A DNA stretch of 64,000 nucleotides from Streptomyces sp. CoH27 (lineage in GTDB: Bacteria; Actinomycetota; Actinomycetes; Streptomycetales; Streptomycetaceae), in the NCBI RefSeq assembly GCF_020181035.1, contig NZ_JAIQYY010000007.1, positions 1 to 64,000 of the forward strand, in the 5' to 3' direction. The number at the start of each line of letters is the position of its first letter. Position 1 is the first letter of the stretch. Below are positions 52,365 to 61,071 of the stretch, piece after piece. The translations under genes were made by a program, and so were the position numbers. The notes under the pieces were generated by a model that saw nothing but the letters and a program-made list of their open reading frames with translations, made no database searches and was not told the DNA's origin.

Positions 52365-52715
52365 TCAGACGGCGCGGACCTCGTACGACGTCACCCGTAC
52401 CGTCTCGTCGTCCAGGCACTCGCCGGTGACCAGGTCGAAGCGCTGCTTCAGCAGGGGGGAGGCGACGAAGGGGCGGCCTTCGTGGGTGCCGGTCAGGCCG
52501 CGGGAGAGGACGGCCGCGCCGCTGAACGGGTCGCGGTTGTCGATGGCGTAGAGGCGGTCCGAGCGGTCGCGGAACAGGGCCACCTGGCGGCCGTCGGGCA
52601 GCAGGGCGGCCGCCCCGCGGCCCGGGAGCAGCGCGTTCAGGTCACAGGCCGTGAACCAGCCGTCCGCGAGCTGGAGCTGGACCTTCAGAGTCGTGGCTTC
52701 GACAGTCAGGGTCAT
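52365..52715 (-). CDS. nirD: Assimilatory nitrite reductase small subunit
   Basis: The 116-residue protein is a NirD-type Rieske-like subunit without the cysteine-histidine iron ligands, as usual for the assimilatory form. DGRQVALFRDRSDRLYAIDNRDPFSGAAVLSRG is the family hallmark. It overlaps nirB by four bases (52712-52715), so it is coupled to the large subunit with which it forms the NADH-dependent nitrite reductase. Confidence 0.93.
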   Translation of the reverse strand: MTLTVEATTLKVQLQLADGWFTACDLNALLPGRGAAALLPDGRQVALFRDRSDRLYAIDNRDPFSGAAVLSRGLTGTHEGRPFVASPLLKQRFDLVTGECLDDETVRVTSYEVRAV

Positions 52716-55321
52716 CGCTGGGTGCTTCCTTCCAGGACGTCGGCGGCGGGCCGCATGCCGATCGCGAGCAGCGGCAGGTCGGGCTTCATCTGGTCGCGCT
52801 CCGGGACGAACGCGACGACCGGGTCGGGGGTGTCCGGGGCGTTCACGAAGGACACGAACCGGGCCAGCTTCTCGGGGTCGCTGATGGTCTCGGCCCACTC
52901 GTCGCGGTAGTTGGCGACGTGCGCCCGCATCAGCGCCTCCAGCTCGTCGCAGATGCCGAGCTTGTCGTGCACCACCACATCGCGTACGTGGTCCAGGCCG
53001 CCCGGGATCCGCTCCAGCCAGACGCTCGTGCGCTCCAGACGGTCGGCGGTGCGGATGTAGAACATCAGGAAACGGTCGATCAGGCGGACCAGTTCGGCAT
53101 CACTCAGATCCTGTGCGAGCAGGTCCGCGTGGCGCGGGGTCGCGCCGCCGTTGCCGCCGACGTAGAGGTTCCAGCCGTTCGACGTCGCGATCACGCCGAA
53201 GTCCTTCGACTGGGCCTCGGCGCACTCGCGGGCGCATCCCGAGACCGCCGACTTGAGCTTGTGCGGGGAGCGCAGGCCCCGGTAGCGCAGCTCCAGGTCG
53301 ATCGCCATGCGGACCGAGTCCTGCACGCCGTAGCGGCACCAGGTGGAGCCGACGCAGGACTTCACCGTCCGCAGCGCCTTGCCGTAGGCGTGCCCGGACT
53401 CGAAGCCGGCGTCCACCAACCGGGCCCAGATCATGGGAAGTTGCTCGGCGCGGGCGCCGAACATGTCGATCCGCTGGCCGCCGGTGATCTTCGTGTAGAG
53501 GCCGAAGTCCCGGGCGATCTCGCCGATCACGATCAGCTTCTCGGGTGCGATCTCGCCGCCGGGGATGCGCGGCACGACCGAGTACGAGCCGTTCTTCTGG
53601 AGGTTGGCGAGGTGGTGGTCGTTGGTGTCCTGAAGGGCCGCCTGCTCGCCGTCCAGGACGTAGCCGCTCGCGCCGATCGTCGGGGCGAGGGAGGCGATGA
53701 TGGACGCCACCGCCGGCTTGCAGGTCTCGCAGCCCTCGCCGCCCCGGGCGCCCTCGCGGCCGTAGCGGTCGAGGAGATCCTGGTACGACGTGATGCGCAG
53801 GCTCAGGACGATCTCGTACAGCTCCTCGCGGGTCTGGGCGAAGCAGCCGCACAGGCCCTTGTCGACCTCGACGCCGGACGCCTCCAGCTCCGCGTCGACC
53901 AGCTGGCCCAGGACCTTGACGCAACTGCCGCACGTCGTACCGGCCTTGGTGCACTTCTTGACCTCGGGCACGCTCATGCACGTGTGCTCGGTGACCGCCC
54001 CGCGGATCGTGCCCTTGGTGACGTTGTTGCAGGAGCAGATGATCGCCTCGTCCGGCAGCGCCGACGGGCCGAGCTGAGCCCCCGAGTCCGCTCCGGCGGG
54101 CAGGACGAGGGACTCGGGGGAGAGGGGCGGCACCGAACCCGTCAGCGCGCGCAGGGTGCCGTACGCCTCCGCGTCACCGACCAGGATGCCGCCGAGCAGC
54201 GTGCCGTCCCGGCCGATGACCAGCTTCTTGTACAGGCCGGCGCGGGAGTCGGAGTAGACGACGTCCAGGCAGTCCTCGGTGGCGCCGTGCGCGTCACCGA
54301 AGGACGCCACGTCCACGCCGAGCAGCTTCAGCTTGGTCGACAGGTCCGCGCCGACAAAAGCAGCCTCGTCGGAAGCGATCGTCGCCGCGGCCGTCTCCGC
54401 CTGCTCGTACCCGGGCGCCACCAGGCCGTACACCCGGCCGTCCGCCGCCAGCGCGCACTCGCCGATCGCGAACACGTGCGGGTCGGTGACCGTACGGCAC
54501 TGCTCGTCGACCGTGATGCCGCCGCGCTCGCCGACCGCGAGACCGCAGTCCCGGGCCAGCTGGTCGCGGGGCCGCACGCCGGCGCTGAACACCACCATGT
54601 CGACGGCGAGTTCGGAGCCGTCGGACAGCTTCATGCCGCTGACCGCGCCCGCGTCGTCCGTCAGGATCTCCTGCGTGCCCACGCCCGTGTGCACGGTCAG
54701 GCCCATGCCCTCGATGGTGCGCAGCAGCGCCGCGCCACCGCCCTCGTCGACCTGCACCGGCATCAGGCGCGGCGCGAACTCCACGATGTGGGAGGTCAGC
54801 CCGAGGCCCTTGAGCGCGCCCGCCGCCTCCAGGCCGAGCAGACCGCCGCCGACCACCGCACCCACCTGGGCCTTGGACGCCGCGTACGCCTCGATCGCGA
54901 GCAGGTCCTCGATCGTGCGGTAGACGAAGCAGCCCTCGGCGTCCTTGTTCGGCACGGGTGGCACGAACGGGTACGAGCCGGTGGCCAGGACCAGCGTGTC
55001 GTAGGCGAAGACCTTGCCGGAGCGGGCCGTCACCTTCTTCGCCTCGCGGTCGATCGTCTCCGCCGGGTCGCCGACGTACAGCTCGATGCCGTGGTCGTCG
55101 ATGAACTCCATGTCCGTCATGGAGAGGTCCTCGGGGGTCTTGCCCGAGAAGTACGACGTGAGGGCGACGCGGTCGTAGGCCGGGCGCGGCTCCTCGCAGA
55201 GCACGACCACGCGGTGCGTGGCGGTCAGGCCGCGCTCGGCGAGCGCCTCCAGGAAGCGCTGGCCGACCATGCCATGGCCGACGAGGACGATCGTGGGGGC
55301 GGCCCCCGGGGTGTCGGTCAT
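52712..55321 (-). CDS. nirB: Assimilatory nitrite reductase large subunit
   Basis: The 869-residue subunit reduces nitrite to ammonium with NADH. The N-terminal FAD/NAD domain starts VLVGHGMVGQRFLEAL. A BFD-like [2Fe-2S] region carries IICSCNNVTKGTIR and CTKAGTTCGSC (about 430-485). The C-terminal siroheme/[4Fe-4S] domain has cysteines at 656, 662, 696 and 700 (CVGSTWC and CARECAE). The order of nirB and nirD and the size are typical. It follows the FAD oxidoreductase by one base, so the genes are one operon. A GlnR-like box lies upstream of that first gene. Confidence 0.96.
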   Translation of the reverse strand: MTDTPGAAPTIVLVGHGMVGQRFLEALAERGLTATHRVVVLCEEPRPAYDRVALTSYFSGKTPEDLSMTDMEFIDDHGIELYVGDPAETIDREAKKVTARSGKVFAYDTLVLATGSYPFVPPVPNKDAEGCFVYRTIEDLLAIEAYAASKAQVGAVVGGGLLGLEAAGALKGLGLTSHIVEFAPRLMPVQVDEGGGAALLRTIEGMGLTVHTGVGTQEILTDDAGAVSGMKLSDGSELAVDMVVFSAGVRPRDQLARDCGLAVGERGGITVDEQCRTVTDPHVFAIGECALAADGRVYGLVAPGYEQAETAAATIASDEAAFVGADLSTKLKLLGVDVASFGDAHGATEDCLDVVYSDSRAGLYKKLVIGRDGTLLGGILVGDAEAYGTLRALTGSVPPLSPESLVLPAGADSGAQLGPSALPDEAIICSCNNVTKGTIRGAVTEHTCMSVPEVKKCTKAGTTCGSCVKVLGQLVDAELEASGVEVDKGLCGCFAQTREELYEIVLSLRITSYQDLLDRYGREGARGGEGCETCKPAVASIIASLAPTIGASGYVLDGEQAALQDTNDHHLANLQKNGSYSVVPRIPGGEIAPEKLIVIGEIARDFGLYTKITGGQRIDMFGARAEQLPMIWARLVDAGFESGHAYGKALRTVKSCVGSTWCRYGVQDSVRMAIDLELRYRGLRSPHKLKSAVSGCARECAEAQSKDFGVIATSNGWNLYVGGNGGATPRHADLLAQDLSDAELVRLIDRFLMFYIRTADRLERTSVWLERIPGGLDHVRDVVVHDKLGICDELEALMRAHVANYRDEWAETISDPEKLARFVSFVNAPDTPDPVVAFVPERDQMKPDLPLLAIGMRPAADVLEGSTQR

Positions 55322-55322
55322 T

Positions 55323-56537
55323 TCAGGAGCCTCCGTCGTTGGTGAGCAGGTGGAGCAGGGGGCCGTCGTCGGGGAGCGGCTCTGCTCCCTCCCAGGCGCG
55401 GGCGAGCGCGCCGACGGTGCCGAGTTCGCCGACGAGGACCCCGCCGACGAGACGGTCGTCTCGGACGACGACCTTGCGGTAGGTGCCGCGGGTGGCGTCG
55501 GTGAGTCGTACGACGTCGTCGCCGGGGCGGGCCTCGGTCTCGCCGAACGCGGCGAGGTCGAACGGGGAGCCCGGCCCGGTCAGGGTCAGCCGGGTCAGGG
55601 AACGGGTGCCGCGGTACCGGGAGTCGGCGTCCCCCGCGAGCAACTCGGCGAGCAGGTCGGCCTGTTCGAGGGCCGGGGCGGCGAGGCCGTAGACCGTGCC
55701 GTCGTGCCGGGCGCAGTCGCCGATGGCGTGGATGTGCGGGTCCGAGGTGCGCAGTTCGTCGTCGACGAGGACGCCGTCGTGGACGGCGAGCCCGGCCTCC
55801 GCGGCGAGGCCCGTGCGCGGGCGCACCCCGCAGGCGAGGACGACGAGGTCGGCGTCGAGGACGTAGCCGTCGGCGAGTTCCACCGAGCGGACCGCGCCGG
55901 CGACGCAGCGCATGTCCCGCACCCGGCACTCGGTGTGGACCTCGACGCCCAGGTCGGTGAGGTGCCGTCGCACCAGGCCGGAGGCGTCCGGGTCGAGCCG
56001 GCGCTCCATGAGCCGCTCGGCCTGCTGGGCGAGGACCACCTTCGCGCCGCGTACCGCGAGTGCCCGGGCGGCGGAGACACCGAGCAGCCCGCCGCCGATC
56101 ACCACCGCGCGTACCCCGGGCCGGACCGCCTCGGACAGCGCCAGGCAGTCGTCCAGGGTGCGGAACGCGTGGACGCCCCGGGGCAGTTGATGGCCGGCGG
56201 TGAACAGGGCGCGCAGCGGCGGCAGCACCGGGTTGGCGCCCGTGGCGAGGACGAGCGTGTCGTAGGCGATCGGCGGGCCGTCGGCGCGGCTGACGGTCCG
56301 GCCGGCCCGGTCGATCCCGGTGATCCGGGCGCGCAGCAGCCGCTCGGGCTCCGGGAGGCTGATCACCTCCGGGGCGTACCGGCCGGCCAGGACCTCGGCG
56401 AGCAGGACCCGGTTGTACGGCGGGTGCTCCTCGTCGCCGACGAGCAGCGCGGGCACTCCCAGCTCGCCGAGCCGCCGGGCGAGCCGTACGCCCGCGAGGC
56501 CGGCGCCGATCACCACCACACGCGTATTCGAGGTCAT
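55323..56537 (-). CDS. NAD(P)/FAD-dependent oxidoreductase, nir operon
   Basis: This 404-residue flavoprotein has the two-dinucleotide fold: VVVIGAGLAGVRLARRL at the N-terminus, VLATGANPVLPPL, VVIGGGLLGVSAARAL and HIHAIGDCARHDGTVYGLAAPALEQA. It resembles the FAD/NAD domain of NirB (for example, its HIHAIGDCA mirrors HVFAIGECA in NirB). In Streptomyces such proteins are encoded beside nirBD and are often annotated as a second NirB-like reductase. Its role may be electron supply to nitrite reduction. It starts the operon. Confidence 0.88.
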   Translation of the reverse strand: MTSNTRVVVIGAGLAGVRLARRLGELGVPALLVGDEEHPPYNRVLLAEVLAGRYAPEVISLPEPERLLRARITGIDRAGRTVSRADGPPIAYDTLVLATGANPVLPPLRALFTAGHQLPRGVHAFRTLDDCLALSEAVRPGVRAVVIGGGLLGVSAARALAVRGAKVVLAQQAERLMERRLDPDASGLVRRHLTDLGVEVHTECRVRDMRCVAGAVRSVELADGYVLDADLVVLACGVRPRTGLAAEAGLAVHDGVLVDDELRTSDPHIHAIGDCARHDGTVYGLAAPALEQADLLAELLAGDADSRYRGTRSLTRLTLTGPGSPFDLAAFGETEARPGDDVVRLTDATRGTYRKVVVRDDRLVGGVLVGELGTVGALARAWEGAEPLPDDGPLLHLLTNDGGS

Positions 56538-56560
56538 GTCCCCGAGCGTGCGACGTGGAG

Positions 56561-56587
56561 GTTACCCGGTCGCATCACCTCTGTTTC
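56561..56587 (-). promoter_or_regulatory. GlnR-like box upstream of the nitrite reductase operon
   Basis: Read on the minus strand, GAAAC, GATGC and GTAAC are each six bases apart (56587 down to 56561), which matches the GlnR half-site pattern. The box ends 24 bases before the first operon gene at 56537. GlnR control of nirB is known in Streptomyces. The middle half-site is weak. Confidence 0.6.
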
Positions 56588-56720
56588 CCGCGCGGAACGC
56601 TGCCCTCAGCGGACCCGGGCGGCAGATGTGAGGGTCCCGTGCGCGTGCCCCAGGGGGCTGTGAGGATTCCTGCGGATTCTCGCGCGCGCCGCAGCGGGGC
56701 GTGCGGTTAGGGTCGCGATC

Positions 56721-57503
56721 ATGCCCGACATACCGATGACGACCGTAGCCCTGCTGTGTACAGCCTCGCTAGCGGCCGGCTGGATCGACGCTGTGGTGGG
56801 CGGTGGCGGGCTGCTGCTCCTGCCGGCCCTGCTGCTCGGGCTGCCGGCGTCGACCCCGGCCGCGTGGGCGCTCGGCACCAACAAGGCGACCGCCATCGTC
56901 GGCACCACCGGCGCGGCCGTGACGTACGCCCGCAAGGCGCCGGTGGAGGTCGGCACGGCCGTCCGGATCGGGCTCGCCGCGCTCGCCGGGTCCTCGGCGG
57001 GGGCCTTCTTCGCGGCCGGGATGAGCACGGACGTCCTCAAGCCGGTGATCATGGTGGTGCTGCTCGGGGTCGCCGCGTTCGTGATCCTGCGCCCGGCCTT
57101 CGGCAGGGCCCCGGCGGCCGGTCCGGCCACCCGGCGCCAGAAGCTCGCCGCGGTCGGCCTGGCCGGCCTGGGCATCGGCTTCTACGACGGCCTGATCGGC
57201 CCCGGCACCGGTACCTTCCTGGTTCTCGCGCTGACCGCCGTCCTCCGGCTTGACCTGGTCACCGCGTCCGCCACCGCGAAGATCGTCAACTGCTGCACCA
57301 ACGCCGGTGCCCTCGCCATGTTCGCCTGGCAGGGCACGGTCCTGTGGAAGCTGGCCGCCCTGCTGGCCGTCTTCAACCTCGCGGGCGGCACGCTCGGCGC
57401 CCGCACCGCCCTCAAACAGGGCAGCGGGTTCGTCCGGGTCGTGCTGCTGACGGTGGTCTTCGCGCTGGTGGCGAACCTGGCGTACGAGCAGTGGATCGCC
57501 TAG
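56721..57503 (+). CDS. TSUP (TauE/SafE-like) anion transporter
   Basis: The 260-residue membrane protein has about eight helices with GxxxxG-rich segments (AGWIDAVVGGGGLLLLPALL, ALGTNKATAIVGTTGAAVTYA and GIGFYDGLIGPGTGTFLVLALT). TSUP proteins export sulfite or import sulfur-containing or organic acids. Because it sits beside nitrite reductase genes, an anion role is plausible, but the substrate is unproven. It lies divergent from the nir operon and convergent with the sortase gene. Confidence 0.88.
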   Translation: MPDIPMTTVALLCTASLAAGWIDAVVGGGGLLLLPALLLGLPASTPAAWALGTNKATAIVGTTGAAVTYARKAPVEVGTAVRIGLAALAGSSAGAFFAAGMSTDVLKPVIMVVLLGVAAFVILRPAFGRAPAAGPATRRQKLAAVGLAGLGIGFYDGLIGPGTGTFLVLALTAVLRLDLVTASATAKIVNCCTNAGALAMFAWQGTVLWKLAALLAVFNLAGGTLGARTALKQGSGFVRVVLLTVVFALVANLAYEQWIA

Positions 57504-57505
57504 GT

Positions 57506-58162
57506 TCAGCGGCTTGCCGTCAGGTGGGCGAACACCACGACGTTGCCCTGGTATCCGGTCGCCCGCGAATAGCCGCCGCCGCAGGTGATGACGCGCAGCT
57601 CGGGGCGGTGGGCGGCGCCGTAGACCTTCTCGTCGGGGAAGTCGCGTGCCGCGTACACCTCCACCGCGTCCACGGTGAACACGGCCACGGAGCCGTCCCG
57701 GCGGTCCACCTCGATGCGGGCGCCCCGGGTGAGCGCGCCGAGGTCGTAGAAGACGGCGGGGCCCTCGGTGTTGTCGACGTGCCCGGCGACGATCGCGGTG
57801 CCGGTCTCGCCGGGTATGGTGCCGGCCTCATACCAGCCGGCCAGGTTCTTGTTCCGTGCGGGCGGCACGTCCAGGCTGCCGGCGGGGGTGAGGGACAGGC
57901 CCATCAGGGGGGCGTTCACCCGGATCGCGGGGATGCGGATCCGGATGGGCGGGGACGGGGCGAGGGCGGGGGCCGCGGGCCGCTCACCGCCCGGGTCGAG
58001 GCGGCCCTCCGCGGCGGCGGGCTGCGGCGGCGCGTGCGTCCCGGCCCCACCACCGAGCAACCACACCCCGGAACCGAGGGCCACGACGGTGACCGCGGCT
58101 ATCGCGGTGTCGCCGGCCCTGGCGCTTCTGGTGCGCCTGCTTCGCCTGGCACTCCTGCCCAT
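57506..58162 (-). CDS. Class F sortase
   Basis: The 218-residue transpeptidase has an N-terminal membrane anchor (about 19-38), a Pro-rich linker, and a sortase domain with catalytic H128 (AGHVD), C194 (VITCGGG) and R200. Class F sortases are common in actinobacteria and attach proteins to the wall. GAGAGGGA precedes the ATG. The gene upstream on the same strand (58282-58803) encodes an exported protein with a C-terminal helix and basic tail, which is a candidate substrate. Confidence 0.92.
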   Translation of the reverse strand: MGRSARRSRRTRSARAGDTAIAAVTVVALGSGVWLLGGGAGTHAPPQPAAAEGRLDPGGERPAAPALAPSPPIRIRIPAIRVNAPLMGLSLTPAGSLDVPPARNKNLAGWYEAGTIPGETGTAIVAGHVDNTEGPAVFYDLGALTRGARIEVDRRDGSVAVFTVDAVEVYAARDFPDEKVYGAAHRPELRVITCGGGYSRATGYQGNVVVFAHLTASR

Positions 58163-58202
58163 GGCAATCCCTCTCCCGGAGGCGGACCCCCGAAGGCCCC
58201 CT

Positions 58203-58241
58203 CCCCCTCCGGGCCGCGAGGGGCGTCGGGCCCGGAGGGGG
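58203..58241 (-). terminator. Hairpin between the exported protein and the sortase gene
   Basis: CCCCCTCCGGGCC (58203-58215) and its complement GGCCCGGAGGGGG (58229-58241) form a perfect 13-bp stem with a 13-base loop. It lies 40 bases after the exported protein's stop and could attenuate or terminate that transcript. Confidence 0.6.
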
Positions 58242-58281
58242 CGGGTGTGCGGTACCGGTGACGGACAGCGGAGGGTGTCCG

Positions 58282-58803
58282 TCAGATCCCGTCGCCTCTC
58301 GCCCGGCGATGCAGGAGCCAGGTACCGCCCGCGGCGGCGACGGCCAGTGCCGCCACGCCTGCCGCGGTCCGCACGGGGTCGGGGCCGAGTGCGCCGCCGA
58401 CCCCCGTCTTCACACTTCCCCGCGGCTGCACCTGCTCGTGCGCCGCGCTCAGGGCCACCACCAGGTCGCCCGTCACCTCCCGGTTTCCCACAGCACACCG
58501 CGCGACGATCTCGTACATCCCCGGCTGCGCGCTCTCCGGCACCGTGAACTGTCCGATCGCCTCGCCGTCGTGTGTGCTGGGCGCCAGCATGAACGTGCCG
58601 CCGCCGACCGCACCCGCGTTCCCGGTCGCGGGGCCGCCCTTGTCCCCGCAGGCGGCGGTGTTCACCGTGACGTGGCTGCCGGGCGCCACGGTGGAGGGGT
58701 ACACGTCCAGGCTGCCGGTGCTGCCGGCCCAGGTGGGTGCCGCGGTCGCACCGACGAGCGCGATACCGGCGATACCGGTCAGCAGACGTGCGGTGCGGCG
58801 CAT
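58282..58803 (-). CDS. Exported protein with C-terminal anchor (sortase-linked)
   Basis: The 173-residue product has a signal peptide (about 1-27, ending PTWAGS), a beta-rich domain of about 90 residues with a short Cys pair region, and a C-terminal GPDPVRTAAGVAALAVAAAG helix followed by a basic tail RRARGDGI. The anchor layout matches sortase substrates, but no LPXTG motif is present; the segment before the helix is GALGPDP. It lies upstream of the class F sortase on the same strand. It may be attached at an atypical signal or simply membrane-bound. Confidence 0.65.
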   Translation of the reverse strand: MRRTARLLTGIAGIALVGATAAPTWAGSTGSLDVYPSTVAPGSHVTVNTAACGDKGGPATGNAGAVGGGTFMLAPSTHDGEAIGQFTVPESAQPGMYEIVARCAVGNREVTGDLVVALSAAHEQVQPRGSVKTGVGGALGPDPVRTAAGVAALAVAAAGGTWLLHRRARGDGI

Positions 58804-59109
58804 GGTGCTCTCCAGGGCTTCGGGATTCGGCTGCACGTCTACGAGGTAAGTCGCAGTCCGGGACTTCCGCTTCCTGATGCTCCGTCAGAAGCAGCGCCGA
58901 ACGGGTGTCGTCCCCGACCCTCGCACGGCCTAGTGGGCGCGCTGTTTCCGCAGGTCACAGGCGTGCGGGTGGCGGCGATGCGAAGAAAACACGAATGGAG
59001 CGACGGGTGCCGTTGAACGGGTGGCCATACGTCAGTGTCGACGGTGGTTCGCTCCCCGGGCGCTGGCCCAGATCGGCAACGGCGGGACTGCTGATCACGG
59101 TCTCCCCCT

Positions 59110-59258
59110 TCGCCGCCCTCACCACGGTCGGCGCGCCGATGGGCACGATCCCGCCGGAGAAGGCGGGCGTCGGCTCGGCCCTGAACGGCATCGTCCAGCA
59201 GTCGGGCGCGGCCCTCGGCGTCGCGATACTCGGCTCGCTGCTCGCCAGTGGCTACACG
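59110..59258 (+). pseudogene. Remnant of a DHA2-type MFS transporter
   Basis: The translation TVGAPMGTIPPEKAGVGSAL followed by NGIVQQSGAALGVAILGSLL matches a conserved stretch near the end of the 14-helix drug exporters (compare SGMPRTQAGVAAAVASTSRQ in the intact pump at 27644-29104). No start codon or preceding helices are present and the frame soon loses similarity. It is therefore a decayed fragment. The remainder of 58804-59471, about 670 bases, shows no credible gene. Confidence 0.65.
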
Positions 59259-59471
59259 TGCCCGTCGGCGCGGTCGCCGGGTCTCGCCCGGACCTCCGCC
59301 ATGCGGTCCGCGAGGCTCCACCGAATCGCCAGAACGGGAACCGGACTTGGTGGCCTCTCCTTGTGTGAGGCCGTACGGAATCCGTGCGCATCCTGGGGGA
59401 CTTCTGTGATGATCGGCTCTGTCGTTGCTGCGGGACACGGGTGCCCTGAACCAGCCTGAGGAGAGATACGT

Positions 59472-60872
59472 ATGACAGACTTCGCGGCCGATGCCGGTTC
59501 GGACGACTCCCAAGGGCGGGCGTCGTACCTGCTGGCGGGACGGCGGGTCGGCATCTCGGACCTCGTGAAGGCGGGGCTCCTCGAAGTGGGCGCACGGCTC
59601 ACCTTCGAGCGGCCGCGAGTGGGCGAAAAGCATGCCGCATGTGTGACGAGTGACTACCTGATCGAGTTGGCCGACGGGCAGCAGTTCAGATCACCCTCCA
59701 GCGCGGCCATAGCGGCTGTGGGCGCAGGGTCCTTCGACGGCTGGCACGCCTGGGCCTTGGACGACGGCACGATGCTGGACGCACTGCGGCAACGACTCCT
59801 TGATTCCGTCGCAGAACAGGCGTCCGACGGCGAGGACTCCGTCGAATCTTCCACGGCCCGCCACGAGTGGCTGAAGAAGGCCAGGGAAGCGGCAGAGCAG
59901 GGGGATCCCGTCACTCTGCCGGTACGGGACCTGCTCGGCTGGTGGGGAGCTGTGAGGCGCGGTTACCTCATCAGCCGCCAGATTGTCGCCGAACTGGACA
60001 ACCACAGTTTGTCGACGTCGCCGGACTTCGAAGCCGTGAACCTCGACGCCAAAGTCACCCTCGTCGGCGCCCCGGTGAATGCGGACAAGGAAGAGGAAGT
60101 GGAGATCAGCCCCGTTGCGGCAGTCCCCGCTCCCCGCGACGAAGAGGACACCCCGGTCATCGGTCTCACGGTCGGCAACTTGCCCTCGGCGCTCGCCGGC
60201 GTTGCGGCCGTCTCCCCGTCCGCGACGTTCGAGGAAGCCATCACCGAGATGGCCATCAACGGCTACTCCCAACTGCCCGTTCTGGCTGGGACCCGCAACC
60301 TCCGCGGCGCTGTCACATGGGAATCGATAGCCCGCGCCCGGCACGCCGATCCGGCCGCCCCGTTCGCCAAAGCGATCATCCGGGCCCGCGAGGTCCTGTA
60401 TGACCAGCACCTGATCGACGTCCTGCCGCTGCTCGCCGACTTCGACTTCGTACTGGTCCGGGATCAGACGAACACGATCGCCGGGATCGTCACGGCCAAC
60501 GACGTCGCCGCGGCCTATGGGTCCCTGGCGACGCCGTTCTTCCTGATCGGCGAGTTCGACCAGAGGCTCCGGCGGATCCTCTCCGACGCCTTCGAAGTCG
60601 AGTACGCCGCCGCGCTCTGCGCCCCGGACGGAGACCGGGAGATCACCTCCTTCGACGACCTGTCCATCGGGGACTACCAGCGCATCCTCCAGAACAGGGA
60701 CGCGTGGGAGAGGCTGGGCTGGCCGCTCGACAGGAAGGTCTTCGACAAGCGCGTCGACGAACTGCGCGAGATCCGCAACGACTTGATGCACTTCAACCCG
60801 GACCCTGTGCCGGACGACGCGGTACAGAAGATCCGGCACATGATCGCGTTGCTGCGGGAGTACGGCGACTGA
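59472..60872 (+). CDS. RAMA-CBS-HEPN fusion protein, putative defence effector
   Basis: The 466-residue cytoplasmic protein combines several domains. Residues 24-110 resemble RAMA modified-DNA reader domains (VGISDLVKAGLLEVGARL, then FRSPSSAAIAAVGAGSFDGW). Residues 145-200 look like a small winged-helix domain (LLGWWGAVRRGYLISRQIVA). Two CBS motifs follow (about 233-285 and 296-348; SQLPVLAGTRNLRGAVTW and DFVLVRDQTNTIAGIVTAND). The C-terminal 355-463 resembles the HEPN domain of Swt1-type proteins and contains R435-N-D-L-M-H440, an intact R-x4-H ribonuclease motif. GAGGAGAG lies upstream of the ATG. The role is inferred: sensing modified DNA or a nucleotide and acting on RNA. No toxin-antitoxin partner overlaps it. 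Confidence 0.72.
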   Translation: MTDFAADAGSDDSQGRASYLLAGRRVGISDLVKAGLLEVGARLTFERPRVGEKHAACVTSDYLIELADGQQFRSPSSAAIAAVGAGSFDGWHAWALDDGTMLDALRQRLLDSVAEQASDGEDSVESSTARHEWLKKAREAAEQGDPVTLPVRDLLGWWGAVRRGYLISRQIVAELDNHSLSTSPDFEAVNLDAKVTLVGAPVNADKEEEVEISPVAAVPAPRDEEDTPVIGLTVGNLPSALAGVAAVSPSATFEEAITEMAINGYSQLPVLAGTRNLRGAVTWESIARARHADPAAPFAKAIIRAREVLYDQHLIDVLPLLADFDFVLVRDQTNTIAGIVTANDVAAAYGSLATPFFLIGEFDQRLRRILSDAFEVEYAAALCAPDGDREITSFDDLSIGDYQRILQNRDAWERLGWPLDRKVFDKRVDELREIRNDLMHFNPDPVPDDAVQKIRHMIALLREYGD

Positions 60873-60882
60873 CGGCCTGGGG

Positions 60883-61068
60883 CTACAGCCTCCCTTTGCG
60901 AAGGGCCGTCCAGAATGACGTCCAGGTGGCTGGAGCGAGGCGGAGGGAGGGGCCGGTGGGGTTCTTGGAGTCGCGGACGGCGATGGTGGTGGGGATGTTG
61001 GTGGCGACCTCGACGCACTCGGCCGCCTCGTTGCTGTAACTGGACTTGCGGAATTCGAAGTCAGGCAT
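60883..61068 (-). CDS. DUF397 protein
   Basis: The 61-residue protein reads FRKSSYSNEAAECVEVATN, then IAVRDSKNPTGPSLRLAPATW, the standard DUF397 pattern. It follows the XRE gene by three bases. In Streptomyces XRE/DUF397 pairs (WhiJ-type) the small protein acts together with the regulator, probably in developmental or stress switching, but its biochemistry is not settled. Confidence 0.93.
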   Translation of the reverse strand: MPDFEFRKSSYSNEAAECVEVATNIPTTIAVRDSKNPTGPSLRLAPATWTSFWTALRKGRL

Positions 61069-61071
61069 GGC

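Noticed and set aside
58905..59459. A 184-residue open frame as a full gene
   Set aside because: Only a stretch of about 50 residues resembles a transporter and the rest lacks similarity or coding features, so a remnant is the better call.
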